A stretch of 64,000 bases of DNA from Rhabdornis inornatus. Taxonomy: Eukaryota; Chordata; Aves; Passeriformes; Rhabdornithidae. Numbering within the stretch: the first letter of the stretch is position 1; every line of letters starts with the position of its first letter. Location: contig VWZS01000853.1 of the NCBI GenBank assembly GCA_013397075.1, positions 6,961 to 70,960 on the forward strand. The letters are read 5' to 3'. This document shows positions 50,851 to 64,000 of the stretch, in pieces. A program made the translations under genes and the position numbers. The notes under the pieces were generated by a model. That model was not told the origin of the DNA. It saw only the letters and a list, made by a program, of their open reading frames with translations, and did not search any database.

Positions 50851-53229
50851 CGGTGGTGAAGCTCAAAGAAGGGGATGCTGGAGGGGGAATAGAAGTAGAG
50901 GAGTGGGAAGGTGCAAGGCTGACTGTGTCAGGAACGGGTCTGGGCTGTTTTGTGAAGGCACTGCACAGGAGGAGTGTATATACAGGTCATAAGGAATCAG
51001 ATATTTAGGAGAAAAACAGGATAATGCTCTGTTACCGGCTTTTTTTCTTCACAGTGGTTCAAATATCTCTCTGCCCCCTTCCTCCCATCCATTTACTGCC
51101 TGGATCAAATACCCCTAGTGTATGTACATACCATATCATCAAGGGGGTTTTGACAATCCCAAATATGGATCACACATCTCAAGGACTGTTTATAGCCAGA
51201 AAAAGGGCTGATTACAGCAAGCAAATGGTTTGAAGGCGCCTCAGTCACAAGCTGGCAGAAGACAAACCCCTGCCTAGGCAATAAGGCTGTGATCCTCTGC
51301 CCAGTCTTTCAGTCTTGCCTCCCTTTCCCAGGCTAACTGCTGGACTGGAGTTGCATGAAAATGCAGCATTTGTGGCACGGTCTGTATGCACTGATGCCTT
51401 TTCTGGGCAGGCACCTAGTTCAACACCAGCTCTGTGTCCAAAAGAATTCTGGTCTGTGCTTCATGCTGTGCGGTTGTGGGAACTGCTCTTTTGTCCTCAG
51501 TTCTGTCTCCTGAGGATTTACAGGCATATAATAAAGGTAAAATAAGTGTTTGCTTCAATCTTAGCACCCAAATTTCAGCCTTTAGGGGACATTGTCACAT
51601 CTACCCAGTCTCCTTGTAAGCTTTCAGGCAAGCAGCGGAGAATCTCCTTGTGTGTCTTTTTTCTAAGCAAAGCTCCCTATGATATGATTTATTCATGAAG
51701 GGAGCCCTCAGAAGGTCAATAAAACTGGCATGCTCCCCAAAATGCACAAACAAAACAGGGAAGAAGAAAACCCCACCAGGTCAGTGCTTTTCTGAAGACA
51801 AGATGAAGCTGTTTATGTCCCAGGCAGACCCACTTATGCAAAAGACATAACAAATGTTTCAACTCTCCTCTGTTCCAACCTCTTGAACAACCAGCTTAGT
51901 ACTGAAAATTTACTTCAGATGCAAGTGAGAACTTGCTGTGCCATGAAGTGTCTCAGGGTTTTGGAGCTGGAGTACCCAACACACCCAACAAAAGCACTGC
52001 TTGGTATTCCTGTGAAACAGGGGGACCTACTGCAGTGCAGGCTGGGGAGCAGATCTCAGGCATGACAACAAAGGGCGGACAGCCCAACCGGCTTCCCAAA
52101 GGAATACTTCCTCCTTAGCTAAGACCACCAAAGGAGACTTGTGCTTGGATAGTTTCTTTCAGGGACTTTTATGTTGCCTTGCACCTGATCTTGCCATTGA
52201 TTTGAAAAGGAAAAAGGACTGACCCATTATAAATTTCAGTACCCTAGGTCTGCGACATGTGAGTTGCTACTACACAAATTGGTACATAAAAGGTGCAGAA
52301 TAAATGTTTGCAAGATATAAGAATGTCTAAATTAAGAAAAAAACTATTTTACAGGGTTTGCAGCATTTATGTAAGCCTCTGGTTTCATACAATTGAGAGT
52401 TATTTTATTAAATAGGAAATAATGTTTGAAACAAAAACTGTTACAGGATTGATGGGAAGAAAAAAAAAGATGATTTCCCCCCCCCAAGAAAATAGAGAAA
52501 CTGGTTAACATTACCAGGGATTCACCTGAGTCAGAAGGCATGCAGGTGGGAAACTTCAGGTTTCTCATGATGCATGATGCATGGAAAAAAAACAATCTGT
52601 ATCTTTCTGAACAGAGTGGAAAAAAAATCTGCAGGAAGAGATACCACTCTATCAGCCCAAAGGTGATCCACAGGATGAGTGTGAACGAAGATGATACAGC
52701 AGACAAATCATATGTGGATTTTCAAAACAAACATCTTTGATAAGGCTCTACATCACAGACTATTTAAGGAAAAAAAAAAGGCTGCTACAAGGTTTAGAAA
52801 AGGCCTTTTTAGGGAGTGAAAACTGGTTAAAGTACAAGAAGCAGTAAGTAGGACTTCAAGGTCATTTCTCAGGTCAGATAGAAGGCTGTAGTGAAGTCCT
52901 CAGAGGCCAGCATTACAACCAACTGCATTCAACATCTTCAACAGCCTAGAGACGGAAGGGCGTTGCCAGGTAGTCCAACCCGGGGGAATAAGTTTCAGTG
53001 CAGTTAACTAAATGCATGATAAACAGCTCAATGAGCAACAGCTGCCACAAAGATTAAAGACAGTGAGCATGACCAGCACAGTTACCAACTACATGGCACA
53101 GGGCATAGTTCTGCCACTTTACAAAGGCACGGCCCACTCATATGTCTTCAGTGTGCAGTTCTTAATGGAATGCAGTTCTAAGTCTCCAGATCTTAGTGAG
53201 GATGTAACGTAATTGGAAAGACACAGAAT

Positions 53230-53625
53230 AGGAGAACTAAACTTCAGCTGAGGCTTAAAAACTCACTAAAATGATGGATAAAGTGAGGTTGGTCAGCAAC
53301 TACTGCAGAATAGTTATTAACAAAATCTGAAGAACTGTAACAAGAGAACACTCAAGAAAATTACCAGGAGATAAATTCAGAACAGATGAAAGTATTTTTA
53401 TACATAATGGTACTAAGATTCTGGAGCTTGCTCCCACAGTAACAAACAGTACCGCTAGATGCAAATAAGGGTAAGATTAAATCTATGGACTGATTTACAC
53501 ACAGGCAATAATGGGAACTGTCAGAAGTGACCTCTAACATCCCACATCCTGAGCTTGTAGACTCTGGACCAGTATAAGAAAATGCCCACAGCAACTGGCA
53601 AGAGATAGGGCAGGTTACTTATAAG
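53230..53625 (+). repeat. Ancient CR1/L3-like LINE fragment
   Basis: The stretch ataaattcagaacagatgaa...ttctggagcttgctcccaca followed by atgggaactgtcagaagtga...ctctggaccagtat follows the order of the 3' region of old sauropsid CR1-like elements (equivalent to aaactgtggaactcattgcc in the consensus I remember). Sequence further left (about 52900-53000, attcaacatcttcaacagcc) may belong to the same element. It is highly diverged. Confidence 0.55.
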
Positions 53626-54282
53626 AAAATGTGATTCATATCTAAGAACATGCTAAGCCATTTTTTGGAAAGGGTGGAGAGTCTTCATATTGAACATACT
53701 TGTGCAGGGCAGGAAGGTCAGGAAAGCGTCTGCCTAGTCAGAGAAGATTAGGCCAGAATGGAGAGTCCCATGTAGCTATGTGTTGTCTAATTTTGAAGAT
53801 GGGCCAAGTTTGCACCACATTTTGTTGCTTATTTTTATGTACCAGGTGCATTTTGCATCAGCAGGAATGGGTTAAACTTCTCATTTGGTAGGAAAATGAA
53901 AATCACCTTTGCATATCGAATTAAAACATAATGAAATGTCTGAAGATCTTTGGCATTTTACAACAAGTCCTTGGGTAACTACATTTATGTGTAGTGGATA
54001 AAGGCAGAAGCATTAGTAAATGTACTTCATCAGTGCAACTGCTCACATGTTTACAACCGTATCATTTCTATATAAATATTTTTTATATCACATGTATCAT
54101 ACATAGGGGCTTTCTCCCTCTGGAGCAAAAGATTGCAGTGCCATTAGCAATCTAAATATGCATCATAGAAAACAATTTAAATCAAGGATCTTATAATGTT
54201 TTTCCATACAATCTCTTTTTAATTCTGTACATTTGCTAGACTGTGGTCAGCAAATGAAGGAGCTGTTAAATATTTCTTCTTA

Positions 54283-54432
54283 ACTACAAGGCTGAAGAAC
54301 TCCAGCTCTCTCAGCCTGTCTTCACATCATCTTAGTGGCCTCCTCTGGACTCACTCCAACAGGTCCATGTCCTTCTTACGTTGTGGGCCCCAGAGCTCGA
54401 TGCAGCACTCCAGGTGGGGTCTCACAGAAGTG
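54283..54432 (-). repeat. Short CR1 fragment, antisense
   Basis: gaactccagctctctcagcc, ggcctcctctggactcactc, ccaacaggtccatgtcctt and cactccaggtggggtctcac are in the exact order of reversed CR1 sequence. About 150 bases. Confidence 0.93.
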
Positions 54433-57400
54433 GAAAACAACAACAATACAGATTTGGGTATGCTCATCCCCCTACTCTTTCATGCACGTGAGAGAACCAA
54501 TTTTAGCATTTACATATCAAAAACAATTGAAACCAAATGAGTATCTAAGTCTTTTAATTTCAGGACCTTAGTCTGACACACTAGAAACTTTAATGGTCAG
54601 GGTTTTTTTCTACACAGCAGAAGAAAATGTTGAGGTGAAGGACTGGAAATTTCACATTATGAGTTGAATGCCAGAAGAATCTTGGAAGGACAAGTAAACT
54701 TCATGTTTTGCTTGTGTTTCATGGCGGTAGGGGATTTGCTATTCAGAGGGTAGTAATCTTGAAATAGCTGTCTGTAATAACTGTAATTTAACCCACCTGT
54801 CCACAGAAGTCTCCAGGCTCCTTTTAAATTCTGAGTAGTTGCTCTTTAAAAGGCACAGAATCATCCTATATAATTGAAATGACAGTTGCACAGTTTTAGT
54901 CTCTGGGATTTCAGTGTTGAGCAAAATTTCCATAGCCACCTTGGGGCTAATGTTTCCTTCAATTTGAGGCTCCCAAATCTTGCATTGAAGACCAAGATCA
55001 GAAAAATGCACCCAGATACCCGCTAGAAATCAAACAGCTCATCTTGATGTTATTCAACAGGGTCCCAAACTCAGCAATAGAAGAAAGGATGAACCATTCA
55101 ATTAACTTCCAGGCAACTTCCACTGGTCCCCTTCTAAGAGAAAATTATGTTTTTTCTAGAAGCTGTGGAAGCTGTTGGAAAGGTGGATTGAGAGAAAAAT
55201 ACCATTCACCTTTGAGAATAACAGGTACACGTTTGCTTCATTACATCTTCTTCTGTTACATCCAAAAGGAAAATGAGTCTGTCTGTTTCCCTATCTCCAC
55301 TATGCAAGATTCAGGAAGACTGACTGAGTGTCCTGGTTGTCATATCAGTGTTGGACTGCTGCTGCTGGACTTTCTGATCATATTTGGGATCTCAAGAACG
55401 TGAACAAACTTTCAGAACTTGAATGCTCTAGAGTTACTGAGGCTGTAATGGCTTTATACTTTCTGTGAAAGAAGCTTAGAGTATTGCATATAACATGCAA
55501 TAATGAATGTGACGAATTTGTTACACATTATAACTCCAGGGAGAGCCCAGAAAAATCCAGTGTGGAAGCCCCACTACTTCCTTTACAACAAAGCTGCAAT
55601 TTTGTGACCTAAAGTGAGTTTCCACCTCTCTAAACCAGCAAGGGTTGTAATAACCCTTGTTACAAATAGAAGCCACACATGTTCTGAAATGGTCATGAGC
55701 TGAAAAGGTAAGTTCAAATTCTCACCCTTTTTTAAAAAAATAAAACTGTGAAGAAAACAGAAAGAAGATACAGCTGGAGCAGAAGCAGAACCATTACATG
55801 TTTTTACCCTTTAAAACCTTCTTTCACTAATAAGTAATGGAGGACACTTGGAAACAAGATAAAGCAGTATTTTCTCCTGTTATCGTCAAACAGAAGCATC
55901 TATAAAACTGGAACTCAACCTGCCTGGAATGTTGAGGGTTAAAATTTAATTATATCTAATCAAAGTCGAGGGCAAAGTGACTGTGTGCTGAATTTAAAAA
56001 TGGGTTTTTCCTGTCATAGTCATGGAGAAGATATAGTCAAACCTGATTTTCTGTTGTGTGTGTAATTTCATATACAGCAACAGAAGATAAGAAATTCCAA
56101 ATAAGAGTTTCATAATTACTGACAAGTATTCTTATAAGCAAGAAATATTTTCAAAACTTTTTCCTTGCCTTGAAAATTCACCCACCTTGAAATGTCTTTC
56201 ATAAATACTAACAGCTCTACTTTGAATATTATGTGCAAACTAATGATGGGGTAAACTGATTGAGACAAAAGTATCTGTGCTTCAGACTGCTTACTCATGC
56301 TGGCACTCTGCTGAACGAAGTACTTCTGACGCTATCAGGAATTTTGGTTCTTTATGTGCTTCAAGGTACCTAAGCTAAGAATTATGTGGAGCACACCAAG
56401 TCCTCAGGTCCGTTTGCATCCTAAGACATAGCTTGTCTACATTGAATCATTCCCTTCATAAATTACACAGTACCACCTTAAAATGAGATTGTTTTCTTCT
56501 AAGTTCACAGGTTGTCAAAAGCCACATGCTTTAATTGTTAGAAATCTTTTCCTAGTCTCTTGCTTAAATTCTATGATAGCCAGATTGAATTAATTTGTTC
56601 TCATGTGAGCATTGTTCTTTAGTTTCAGTAGTATTCTTTCATCCCTAGTGTTTATTTTAGCCTTTTGAAGCACTCATATAGTGCAGTTCTTTCAGACTCT
56701 CCTTCAACAAAGATTTTAATCAGGAATGTCCTTGTACTGTACTTTGGTTTGGAGAAGTATTCTGTCCTCTCTGCAACCAAGAAAAAAAAAAAGAAAGCCT
56801 GTTTTTCAGCTGGAATATTTCATTAACAAAGTTTGTTCAGTGGCTGCAGAAACATTGATGCTGGTGCAGAAAAGCAGATGTTACAGGAATTGGCTGTTGG
56901 GACAGCTAAGAGGAGGGCAGGACCTCTGCTTTGGGCAGCAGGGCTGGTTTATGCTGCTTCAAGAGTTTGCTGACCTCTTTGTGTCCAATCATAAAACATG
57001 CTGTCAATGTCCCTCATTGCTCAAGGATCTCTTCTCTATGTGTGTTCCAGGTTTGACATTCATATACTCTTAGTCCTACTGGCCCCCTTGCCTGTATCTT
57101 CATAATTATAACTATCCTTTCAAGACCTGATGTTAGAAATTAATTTTGCTTTAACGCCAAACTAACTTTCCTTCCCACATCATCATATTTGCAGTGACAA
57201 CACTTTCCTCCTCATACTCTTGACATTTAAACAGTCAAGACACTCCTCTTGTCTATTGTAGTACTCTTCTCAAAGCCAATCTCAAATGCTTTTTGGCCCT
57301 TTTCACTGTTTGTCCATTACCCTTTCCTCCTTTTGTATTTTTTCTTACTTTCTGTGTCCTTAATGAGATGAAATCACCAATAGTTCTGCAACATATTGCT

Positions 57401-59463
57401 CCCCACTTTTACACGTGATTTAGGGCACAATTTCCATCTACTGTCTGCATCTTTAATAAAGAAAATCCACATTTCTCCAGTTCTTAAGCTGAACCTAACA
57501 ACTCTTTCTATTTTTCAAAGTTGAATTGAACAGCAGTAGAAGGACAGCAAGAAAACAGGTAGTCCCAAAATTTTGGGGTCAAGATTATTTTAAAGCTAGG
57601 AATTCTGAGATTCTCAGGCAGTTTTTAAATCTGTCAATACCCCTGTGAACTTTACTTACAACAGGAAGTTAGTCAACTACAGGTGCAGATTAATTGACTG
57701 TTTCATGCAATTTGAAGGCTATACAGATCCAGACCTATTACTTTGTATTTTTTCCTATTGTATTCCTTTCCATTTTCCTGTCTTCCATCTTAAACGAATG
57801 TACTAAAATGTAATAAATTAAAAGGAATAACTAAAGAAGGAAGCTTTATTTACATATCTTTTTATTCCCTGATCATGTTAATTAGCATAATGCTGTTTCC
57901 CATATCCCTAACAACACAGTTGAGAACATATAAACACAAGCTATGTTTAAAGCAACTAGCTTGGACAGTGTGAGTAGCACAGAGGAAGAAGTGTGTGCCT
58001 CAGAAAAGGAACATTCATCCTGCTTCTGAATAGCACTGCAGTCTGCATCAAGCTCATGTCACAGTTTTTGAGCTAGCAGTGTCTGCAGGCAAGATGTACC
58101 TTCAGTCTCACACTGTACAGTGGAACTGTATAAACCTCTCCATGAAACTCGTTTGCATTTTCTAATTTATGCCATTTTTGCTGTATTGAAATATATATTT
58201 GAAGGGCTTTTTACTGTGTGCAGTACAACATAACCTTCAGTTTCTTTGTTTTCTATTTTATTCTACTAACTAAAGTTGATTGAGATGGAAAACCAGGTAA
58301 ATACTGAATAATAATATGTGTACATATACAAGCTCCAAACTCACCAATTAGCGCATTTCCAAATTGTGATGGAAATACTTATTGGTTAAAAACGTATGTT
58401 CCTCCAAGCATGACTGTTGTAAGAATCACAACTCTGTGTGTCTATGTAAACAGGTAGAAGTTGTGCAAGGATTTTTGATTACTTTCAACAGAATTCCCTT
58501 TGAATCCTATTTGCAGAAAATGGCAATATTGGACCTATATATTTTGAACAATATACAGTCTCTGTTTTGCAGATTCAAATAGTATCTATTGGTTTTCTGT
58601 TGAGAGGCACATTCCACTCACTGTGTATAGGCATTGACCTTTATTTTAATGCAATTATGCTTTTCCCACACAACTATTCAACACTAGATTCTTTTCTCTA
58701 AAAATGGCTGATACGGCATGAAAGACTAGTCCTAGAATATTTGAGGATTCTCAAGGAGCATGGAAAAGTCACGCAATTGAAAGCTGCAAAATTCCCTTTT
58801 TTATTGGTGCTTTTCAATCTAGAAGACAAGATGAGATGTGCTGCCAAAATTATGGCATGAAATATTCAGCTCTATTTTGATCTCTCTTTTTTCTCTGTGT
58901 CTTGTTTTGCTAAAGATGATTTAAAACTCTGCTTGCTGAATCCAAAAAACAAACAGCTCATGCATATGACAGTCTGCCAAGAATGCAGGACCCTGCCCTT
59001 TGCTTAGCTCACAAGCAAGAAAAATCTTTTACAAGGATAGTGCCAGGCAGTATGCTGCACTAAATCTCATCATCAGAAAATAACATTGGCAGCATAATAA
59101 GCTGCAAAAGGACTGCATGCAGAGCAGTAATTTGCAAAGAGCCCAGCCTATCAGTTAGCCTTCCAAAGCGACTTCATGGTGACAGGCATCTGGTAAATCA
59201 ATCTGGAAAGAATCCATATTCTCCTGATAGCATCACAGTTTTATTTTGTGGGCCTGGGCTGAGGCAGTATGAGGAACACAGATGACAAAAACATTAGGAC
59301 AAATGATTTGTGATCATCCTGACTGTCATTCATGTTGCTTCTTTTTTTTCCCCCATTTATATTTATATTGGCTGTGAAATAATTGCAACACTGATGTGTT
59401 ATCGAAGAATATCTGGCAATATATTTAATGAACAGTTCTTTATCTTCTTAAAATTCTACTGCC

Positions 59464-59560
59464 AGAAAAAAAAGTGGAAGAGAAGAAGAAGAGAAGAGGA
59501 AGAGAAGAGGAAGAGTAGAGGAAGAGAAGAGGAAGAGAAGAGAAGGGAAGAGAAGAGGAG
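59464..59560. repeat. (GAAGA/GGAAGA)n purine tract
   Basis: Almost pure A/G over about 97 bases with a 5-6 base period. On the NTRK2 pre-mRNA it would be a CU-rich tract. The Arg/Glu-rich plus-strand open frame at 59310-59606 is produced by this repeat. Confidence 0.95.
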
Positions 59561-61879
59561 TTTCTTTGCTCTGTTAAGATTTCTCCCTTTCTGTGTACAC
59601 CATTAAATCCAGATTTACAGAGACATAATCCTGTGGGCCATAAAATAATCTGAAGGACTCTCTCAACACATATCTTGAAATGGACCAGATGATGTTATAA
59701 AAGAATCCATGAAGGGAGGCTCAGACTGCATCACATTTTACATATCAGTTAACAGAAACCCCAGCCTATATTTCCAGCAAAACATCTTGATTTGCTTCAC
59801 GGTGTGGTATGCAAGAATTAGATCACAGAGGATGTGGGGTTTTTTCACCTGTAGATCCAGTAGTGAACATGGAAGTGAAATCAGATATAAAGCCATTACA
59901 AATTTTCAATTAATAAGAATAAAAGTAAAATTTCTGTCCCCAGTACTGTCAATGCCAGCTTGCTCATTCTTTTGGGAGGCAGACAAGTTTTCATTTTTTG
60001 AATATGTACCGGTGTCTTTCTGTCTTCTACAGAAATTGTACAGGCTATAAAACTAACTGCTTAGGTCATAGTAATTTTCAATAGCAACAGAAAAGACCCA
60101 ATATTTTGTGCTTTACAGTATTGTAGTCTCAAGATTATTTTACCTCTAAATGGATTTAATTCTGTTTTATTTTAATTGGGTACTTCTTTATTACACAGGA
60201 TCAATATTTTTGTTGATGTAGATCTGCAGCCTTACATGCTTATTATCAAAAATCTCACACTACAGCTCTTTCTTTAAAATCCTGGCTTCTAAGTGTGTGA
60301 TGTGAATAACTAGAGTTCATTCATTTTACAGTGTTCTCTTCCAGGACTCACATTTGTGAAGAAAAGCTTGAACACAGCTACGTGGAACAGAGGACTGAAA
60401 TATAGTTTGACAAGGCTCAAAAATCATGGATTTCTATAATTTAAACTTCTTCCAAAGCATTGGGAAATAGCTTGAAGACAGACAATATAAATGTTATACC
60501 TCTTTGGAGATCAAAACAAGTATAAGATTAAATAAGGGAGTAGTTTTGAAATTTCATTTGCATCACCTCTCAGTGTTGGTAGTTCTATCTGATCATTTCA
60601 ATGGGTCTGACTTTGCTCCCAGCCCAAACATCTGAGACACCACTATGGCAATATCAGGCCCTGGATGAAATGAACTGTGGAAGAGAAATAGGAACTGACT
60701 GTACATCAAATTTAATGTAAGCTCTTCAAATCCCCATGGGCTGGACAGCAGTGTTGCAAGAATATTTTTAAAGACAAATAAATAGCAACTTTTGAAAGCA
60801 AATTCAAGGGTATTAAGCTAGGGTTTTTTTTTTTTTCCCTGAAAGCATTTCAGTACACTGGAAAGAACGAAGTTACTTCCCACTCATATGGCTTTTCTTT
60901 AGGAGGTTGTTTACCCAACTGATGGAGATAGAGGTATTTGAGTCACCACAATCTTTTCTATTTTATATCTGCTCTGGATAGAAGATGCATATTCTGTCAT
61001 GCACCTTAAATCAGGCCTTCATCTCTTCCTACAGTTAGGACACAGCTAGAATCTTGACAGCATTTTATATATGTTTTGGCTCCATTTTATGTAAGACTAG
61101 ATTAATTCAAAGCCAAATTATCTCTGAAGTATAATTATAAAGTTCCTGAGACTGTAAGATGCAGTATCAGTTTATTTCTGGAGTCCTCACCTTCTGGGAA
61201 GCTTAGAGAGCTGTTCCTGACAAGGCGTCAAAAACTTCACCACTGCTCATGACATCTGGTATTGAAAACATTTCACAAAGGCATATGTGTTACAGCCACA
61301 TAGGTAACCACAGATTCTCTGACTGCGTGTTCTCTGTCACTGACGCCAACAGCTCTGATTAACTTTGCTACTGACTTCCCTTCCACTTCATGTTAGAGTG
61401 GACGCATGCTGCATTGGACTGAAAAAGGACACAGAGAGCAGTGAAGATGGAAATGATCTGCAGTGCCACACAGTTCTTCCCCACTTCCATCACCACCAGT
61501 AGCTCTTTGCTATGCACACACGACTCTGCAGAGCCAGATTTGTAGCCTCAGCTCTATTACTAGCTGGTGCTGTCCTCTCATCCTCTTGATCCATCCTGTT
61601 ACACGTACCACTTCATAGTCTAATTGTCTGGTTCTTCCTTCCCGTGCTTCCTGAGTTCTGTGGGCCAAAAGAGTGCCAATTGTTCGTCAAGCCCAGGGTA
61701 AAAAATGCGTATTTAGGAAAACTGCCTAGCAACTGCTTTCTTTAGTGCAAGAAGAGAGGCCATTTACATAAGAAAACCTTCCAGCTGGAAGCCTGCAAAG
61801 ACTCTGCTGGGAGCTGATTCAGTGACCAGACATCAAAGGAGAATTCCCGTTTAAGGACTGCTCCCTCTGGGTGGCCTTT

Positions 61880-61990
61880 CTGTGCTGTCCCCGCCATCAG
61901 CGGGGGCAGTGGCGGCTGCACAGATCGCGCCAGTGCTCTGCAGCACCCAGGAGACCAGGAGATGCCATTCCAGTATCCGACTGTGCTCCC
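61880..61990. other. Small CpG-rich cluster with a hairpin (ccccgccatcagcgggg)
   Basis: Several CpGs occur in about 110 bases (gcgggggcagtggcggctgc, agatcgcgcc) within an A/T-rich intron. The inverted repeat at about 61889-61905 could fold. The short open frames on both strands are compositional. The role is unknown. Confidence 0.35.
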
Positions 61991-64000
61991 AGAGACCTTT
62001 CACTGATTTTGTTCCCACATCATCTTTCCCACACACTGTGCGCATCACACATCAAAAAGTCAACAGTTTCAGCCGCTAACCTTTGGAATTCTGTAAATTG
62101 CTTTGCAGACTGCCTGCCAAAAGTGGACAATCTGTAGCACTGCAGTACAGTATCTCCAGATATTTACACATGGTTCCTCCCCATAATTGCTAAAAGGCAT
62201 TATTGGTATGCACAAAGACCTGGCCCAGGAAGAAAAACAACAGAAATTACTTGATAAATTCTCTTGCCATTCTATGCCTAGAAAAGGTTGCTCATAAACT
62301 TTCCACTTTCTAATACCCTGTACAAAACATTGGCTCTAGTAAAGTCAATGGAAATAGTCTCCACCAATATTCCAAGTACAATCCAGCAAACTGTGAACAG
62401 GGATGGGATTCAGGACATGGCACTCTTATGTGCTAATCATCTAAACAACAGTTAAATCGTTTCAGCACCTGCAAAAAATAGCTTTGTACAGCTCTGCTGC
62501 TACTTAATGGAATGAGGCGATTACGATCAGAGTTCTGCAAAGCTCTCCAAATTGCAGTTCCTAAGGCTAATTTCAATGTGTGAATCATTGCTTTCCTGCA
62601 ATTTATATCCATATGTGTGGTTATTTTTGAGAATGATTCAGTTTTGTATGTATAATTTTAAAAGGACTTTTTAAGTTAATGAACATCTGTGCTAAGAGCC
62701 CCTCAACAGAAAAGCTTGTGTCAGCCACTGGTGACGATGACTGTGTAAACTTCCTGTTATCCTATAGGCGTGCATGTGGATCCTATGGCTTTTACCAACT
62801 GCATACTGCAGGAGTAACCAGCTGAAAAGCACTCCATTAAAATGCTATAACAATAGGGTGGGAAACCCAAAATTTCCAGCTTCTTGAAGACTGTAATATA
62901 TTTCCATAACCAGTATGGAACCAAATACTAAATTCTCAAAGCTTTTAACAGAAACAAACAGAGGAAAAATTTCCATTTGAAAATTTCCAAACACTTTGAT
63001 ATTTTGATTGACATACATTCAACACTTTTAGCTGTAATATAGTTCAACAGGACTTCTGCATAACATATATTTCTAGGTACTAGGCTTGAATTTTTTTCTC
63101 AAGGTGAACTTATTTCTTGATATGCTGCATGAGAACCATGTTGGTATAAATCTAGTGGTGCTGGATTTGCAAAGGAAAAATAAGGCACTGAAATTCAATG
63201 GGTGATCAAGTAACAGGTCACAGCAACAAGGTCACTTTGCTTTAGTCTGTCTTTTAATCAGCTTAATTTTTCAACCTAGTAATTATGAGTTTTTGTTTCT
63301 GCCCTCTTTACACTCTTTGATCTCACAGACTGAAGGAGAATGTACTCCAGGAGCCATGAAGCTGTCTCCCTATTTGCACATTTAAAGCAAAAGGGGGCTT
63401 AAATCTGGACAAGTGAAATATGTCACCACCCCACAGATAAAAGTCTGATTTTTCTGTATTACCAACCTGTCATTAACTCTGCAAGACAGAGTTTAGTAAG
63501 AACTGACTGTTAAATGCAGCATACTACATGTGTCGGACATTTGATGTTCCTTCTCCTAACACTAGTAAGGAAAATTTTCTTGGACTCTCCTCTTAGGATC
63601 TATGTTGGTGAAAACAGATGGAAACAGAGGTGCAAGTAGGACCAATAACCCTAATGTGAAGATGATGAAAAAACTTCACTCAGGAAGTGACATCTATTGC
63701 TGTACTAAAGAAGTTGGAACTTGTTCTTGCTTAAGACAAAGCTGAAATTAGTTTTTTTGTGAAGAACTGAGGAAGTTAAACAGCTGTAATTCCAAACACA
63801 ACCAGGAATCCAGCCAGTAGTTGTGTAAGTAAAATCTGGGGACAGACCATGCCTCCTGCACAGCACAGATATACTGTGGCATGAGCAAGTAGCAATAGGT
63901 ATCAAGCCATGGTGCTCATCCTTTTTCATCAGCCACGTCCTGGTGCATACCAGGTTCTAAATGCTGACATTGCAGTGACTTTTAGAAAGCCTTTTAAAGT

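Larger units (their letters stand above)
34985..64000 (-). other. NTRK2: Part of a very large NTRK2 intron (right end beyond the window)
   Basis: The next upstream exon should encode the catalytic loop HRDLATRNC and DFGMSRDVYSTDYYR. I searched by eye for its reverse complement and found nothing, and no minus-strand open frame matches. The intron is therefore at least 29 kb, consistent with the large intron before the 159-bp exon that I recall in mammals. Apart from the repeats, the LTR and the GC-rich island listed separately, the stretches 34985-37077, 40440-41930, 42100-48957, 50851-53229, 54433-59463 and 59561-64000 show only A/T-rich non-coding sequence. They contain chance frames and no recognisable gene. 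An exon too short to spot by eye cannot be fully excluded. Confidence 0.85.

Noticed and set aside
56490..56720. Possible antisense CR1/L3 fossil
   Set aside because: Some words fit the expected order (aaatcttttcctagtctctt, cagactctccttcaac), but divergence is too great to support it by eye.
59310..59606. Arg/Glu-rich 98-codon frame
   Set aside because: It is generated by the GAAGA repeat.
34985..64000. Search for the TrkB catalytic-loop exon (HRDLATRNC...DYYR)
   Set aside because: No matching reverse-complement sequence was found. It is presumed to lie beyond the right edge.
1..64000. CRISPR arrays, operons, tRNA or rRNA genes and prokaryotic mobile elements
   Set aside because: The window is vertebrate nuclear DNA. 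No regularly spaced repeats, tRNA-like cloverleaf or rRNA sequence was seen.

Overview
The window looks like nuclear DNA of a bird, most likely a songbird, from a draft assembly (single Ns at 15951, 49045 and 49601). The reasons are low coding density, CR1 LINE copies ending in the typical ATTCTATGATT-like 3' tail, and LTR pieces whose text matches my memory of passerine endogenous retroviruses. The only gene I can establish is NTRK2 (TrkB, the BDNF/NT-4 receptor tyrosine kinase), read on the minus strand. NTRK2 is Z-linked in chicken, so this is probably Z-chromosome sequence.

Layout, low to high coordinates. (1) 1-28.7 kb: intergenic DNA downstream of NTRK2, where vertebrate synteny would place AGTPBP1 further out. 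It holds a promoter-like GC-rich piece at the left edge, a long sense CR1 (about 1700-3269), an old CR1-like 3' end near 12.5 kb, a passerine-type LTR piece (15674 to about 16400), simple repeats, and a GC-richer unidentified stretch at 23.8-25.1 kb. (2) About 28.7-33.8 kb: the long NTRK2 3' UTR, ending near two close AATAAA signals. It contains a 130-base pyrimidine-rich tract (purine on +) and a TG/TA repeat. (3) 33815-34000: last NTRK2 coding exon. 34001-34825: short intron. 34826-34984: the 159-bp kinase exon. (4) 34985-64000: part of one very large NTRK2 intron. I found no further kinase exon in it. It contains CR1 copies, older CR1-like fossils, an LTR near 49-50 kb, a GC-rich island at 50.5-50.85 kb and a GAAGA-type tract at 59.5 kb.

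The two exons encode the C-terminal 114 residues of TrkB: the second half of the kinase C-lobe and the C-terminal PLC-gamma docking tail. The activation-loop tyrosines and catalytic loop belong to an exon beyond the right edge.

The strongest anomaly is an exact 555-bp direct repeat (49046-49600 = 49876-50430). Its first copy is bounded on both sides by single Ns and splits an LTR, which is best explained as an assembly gap-closing error. I see no convincing new biological system. Nearly all other short open frames look like chance frames in non-coding DNA.
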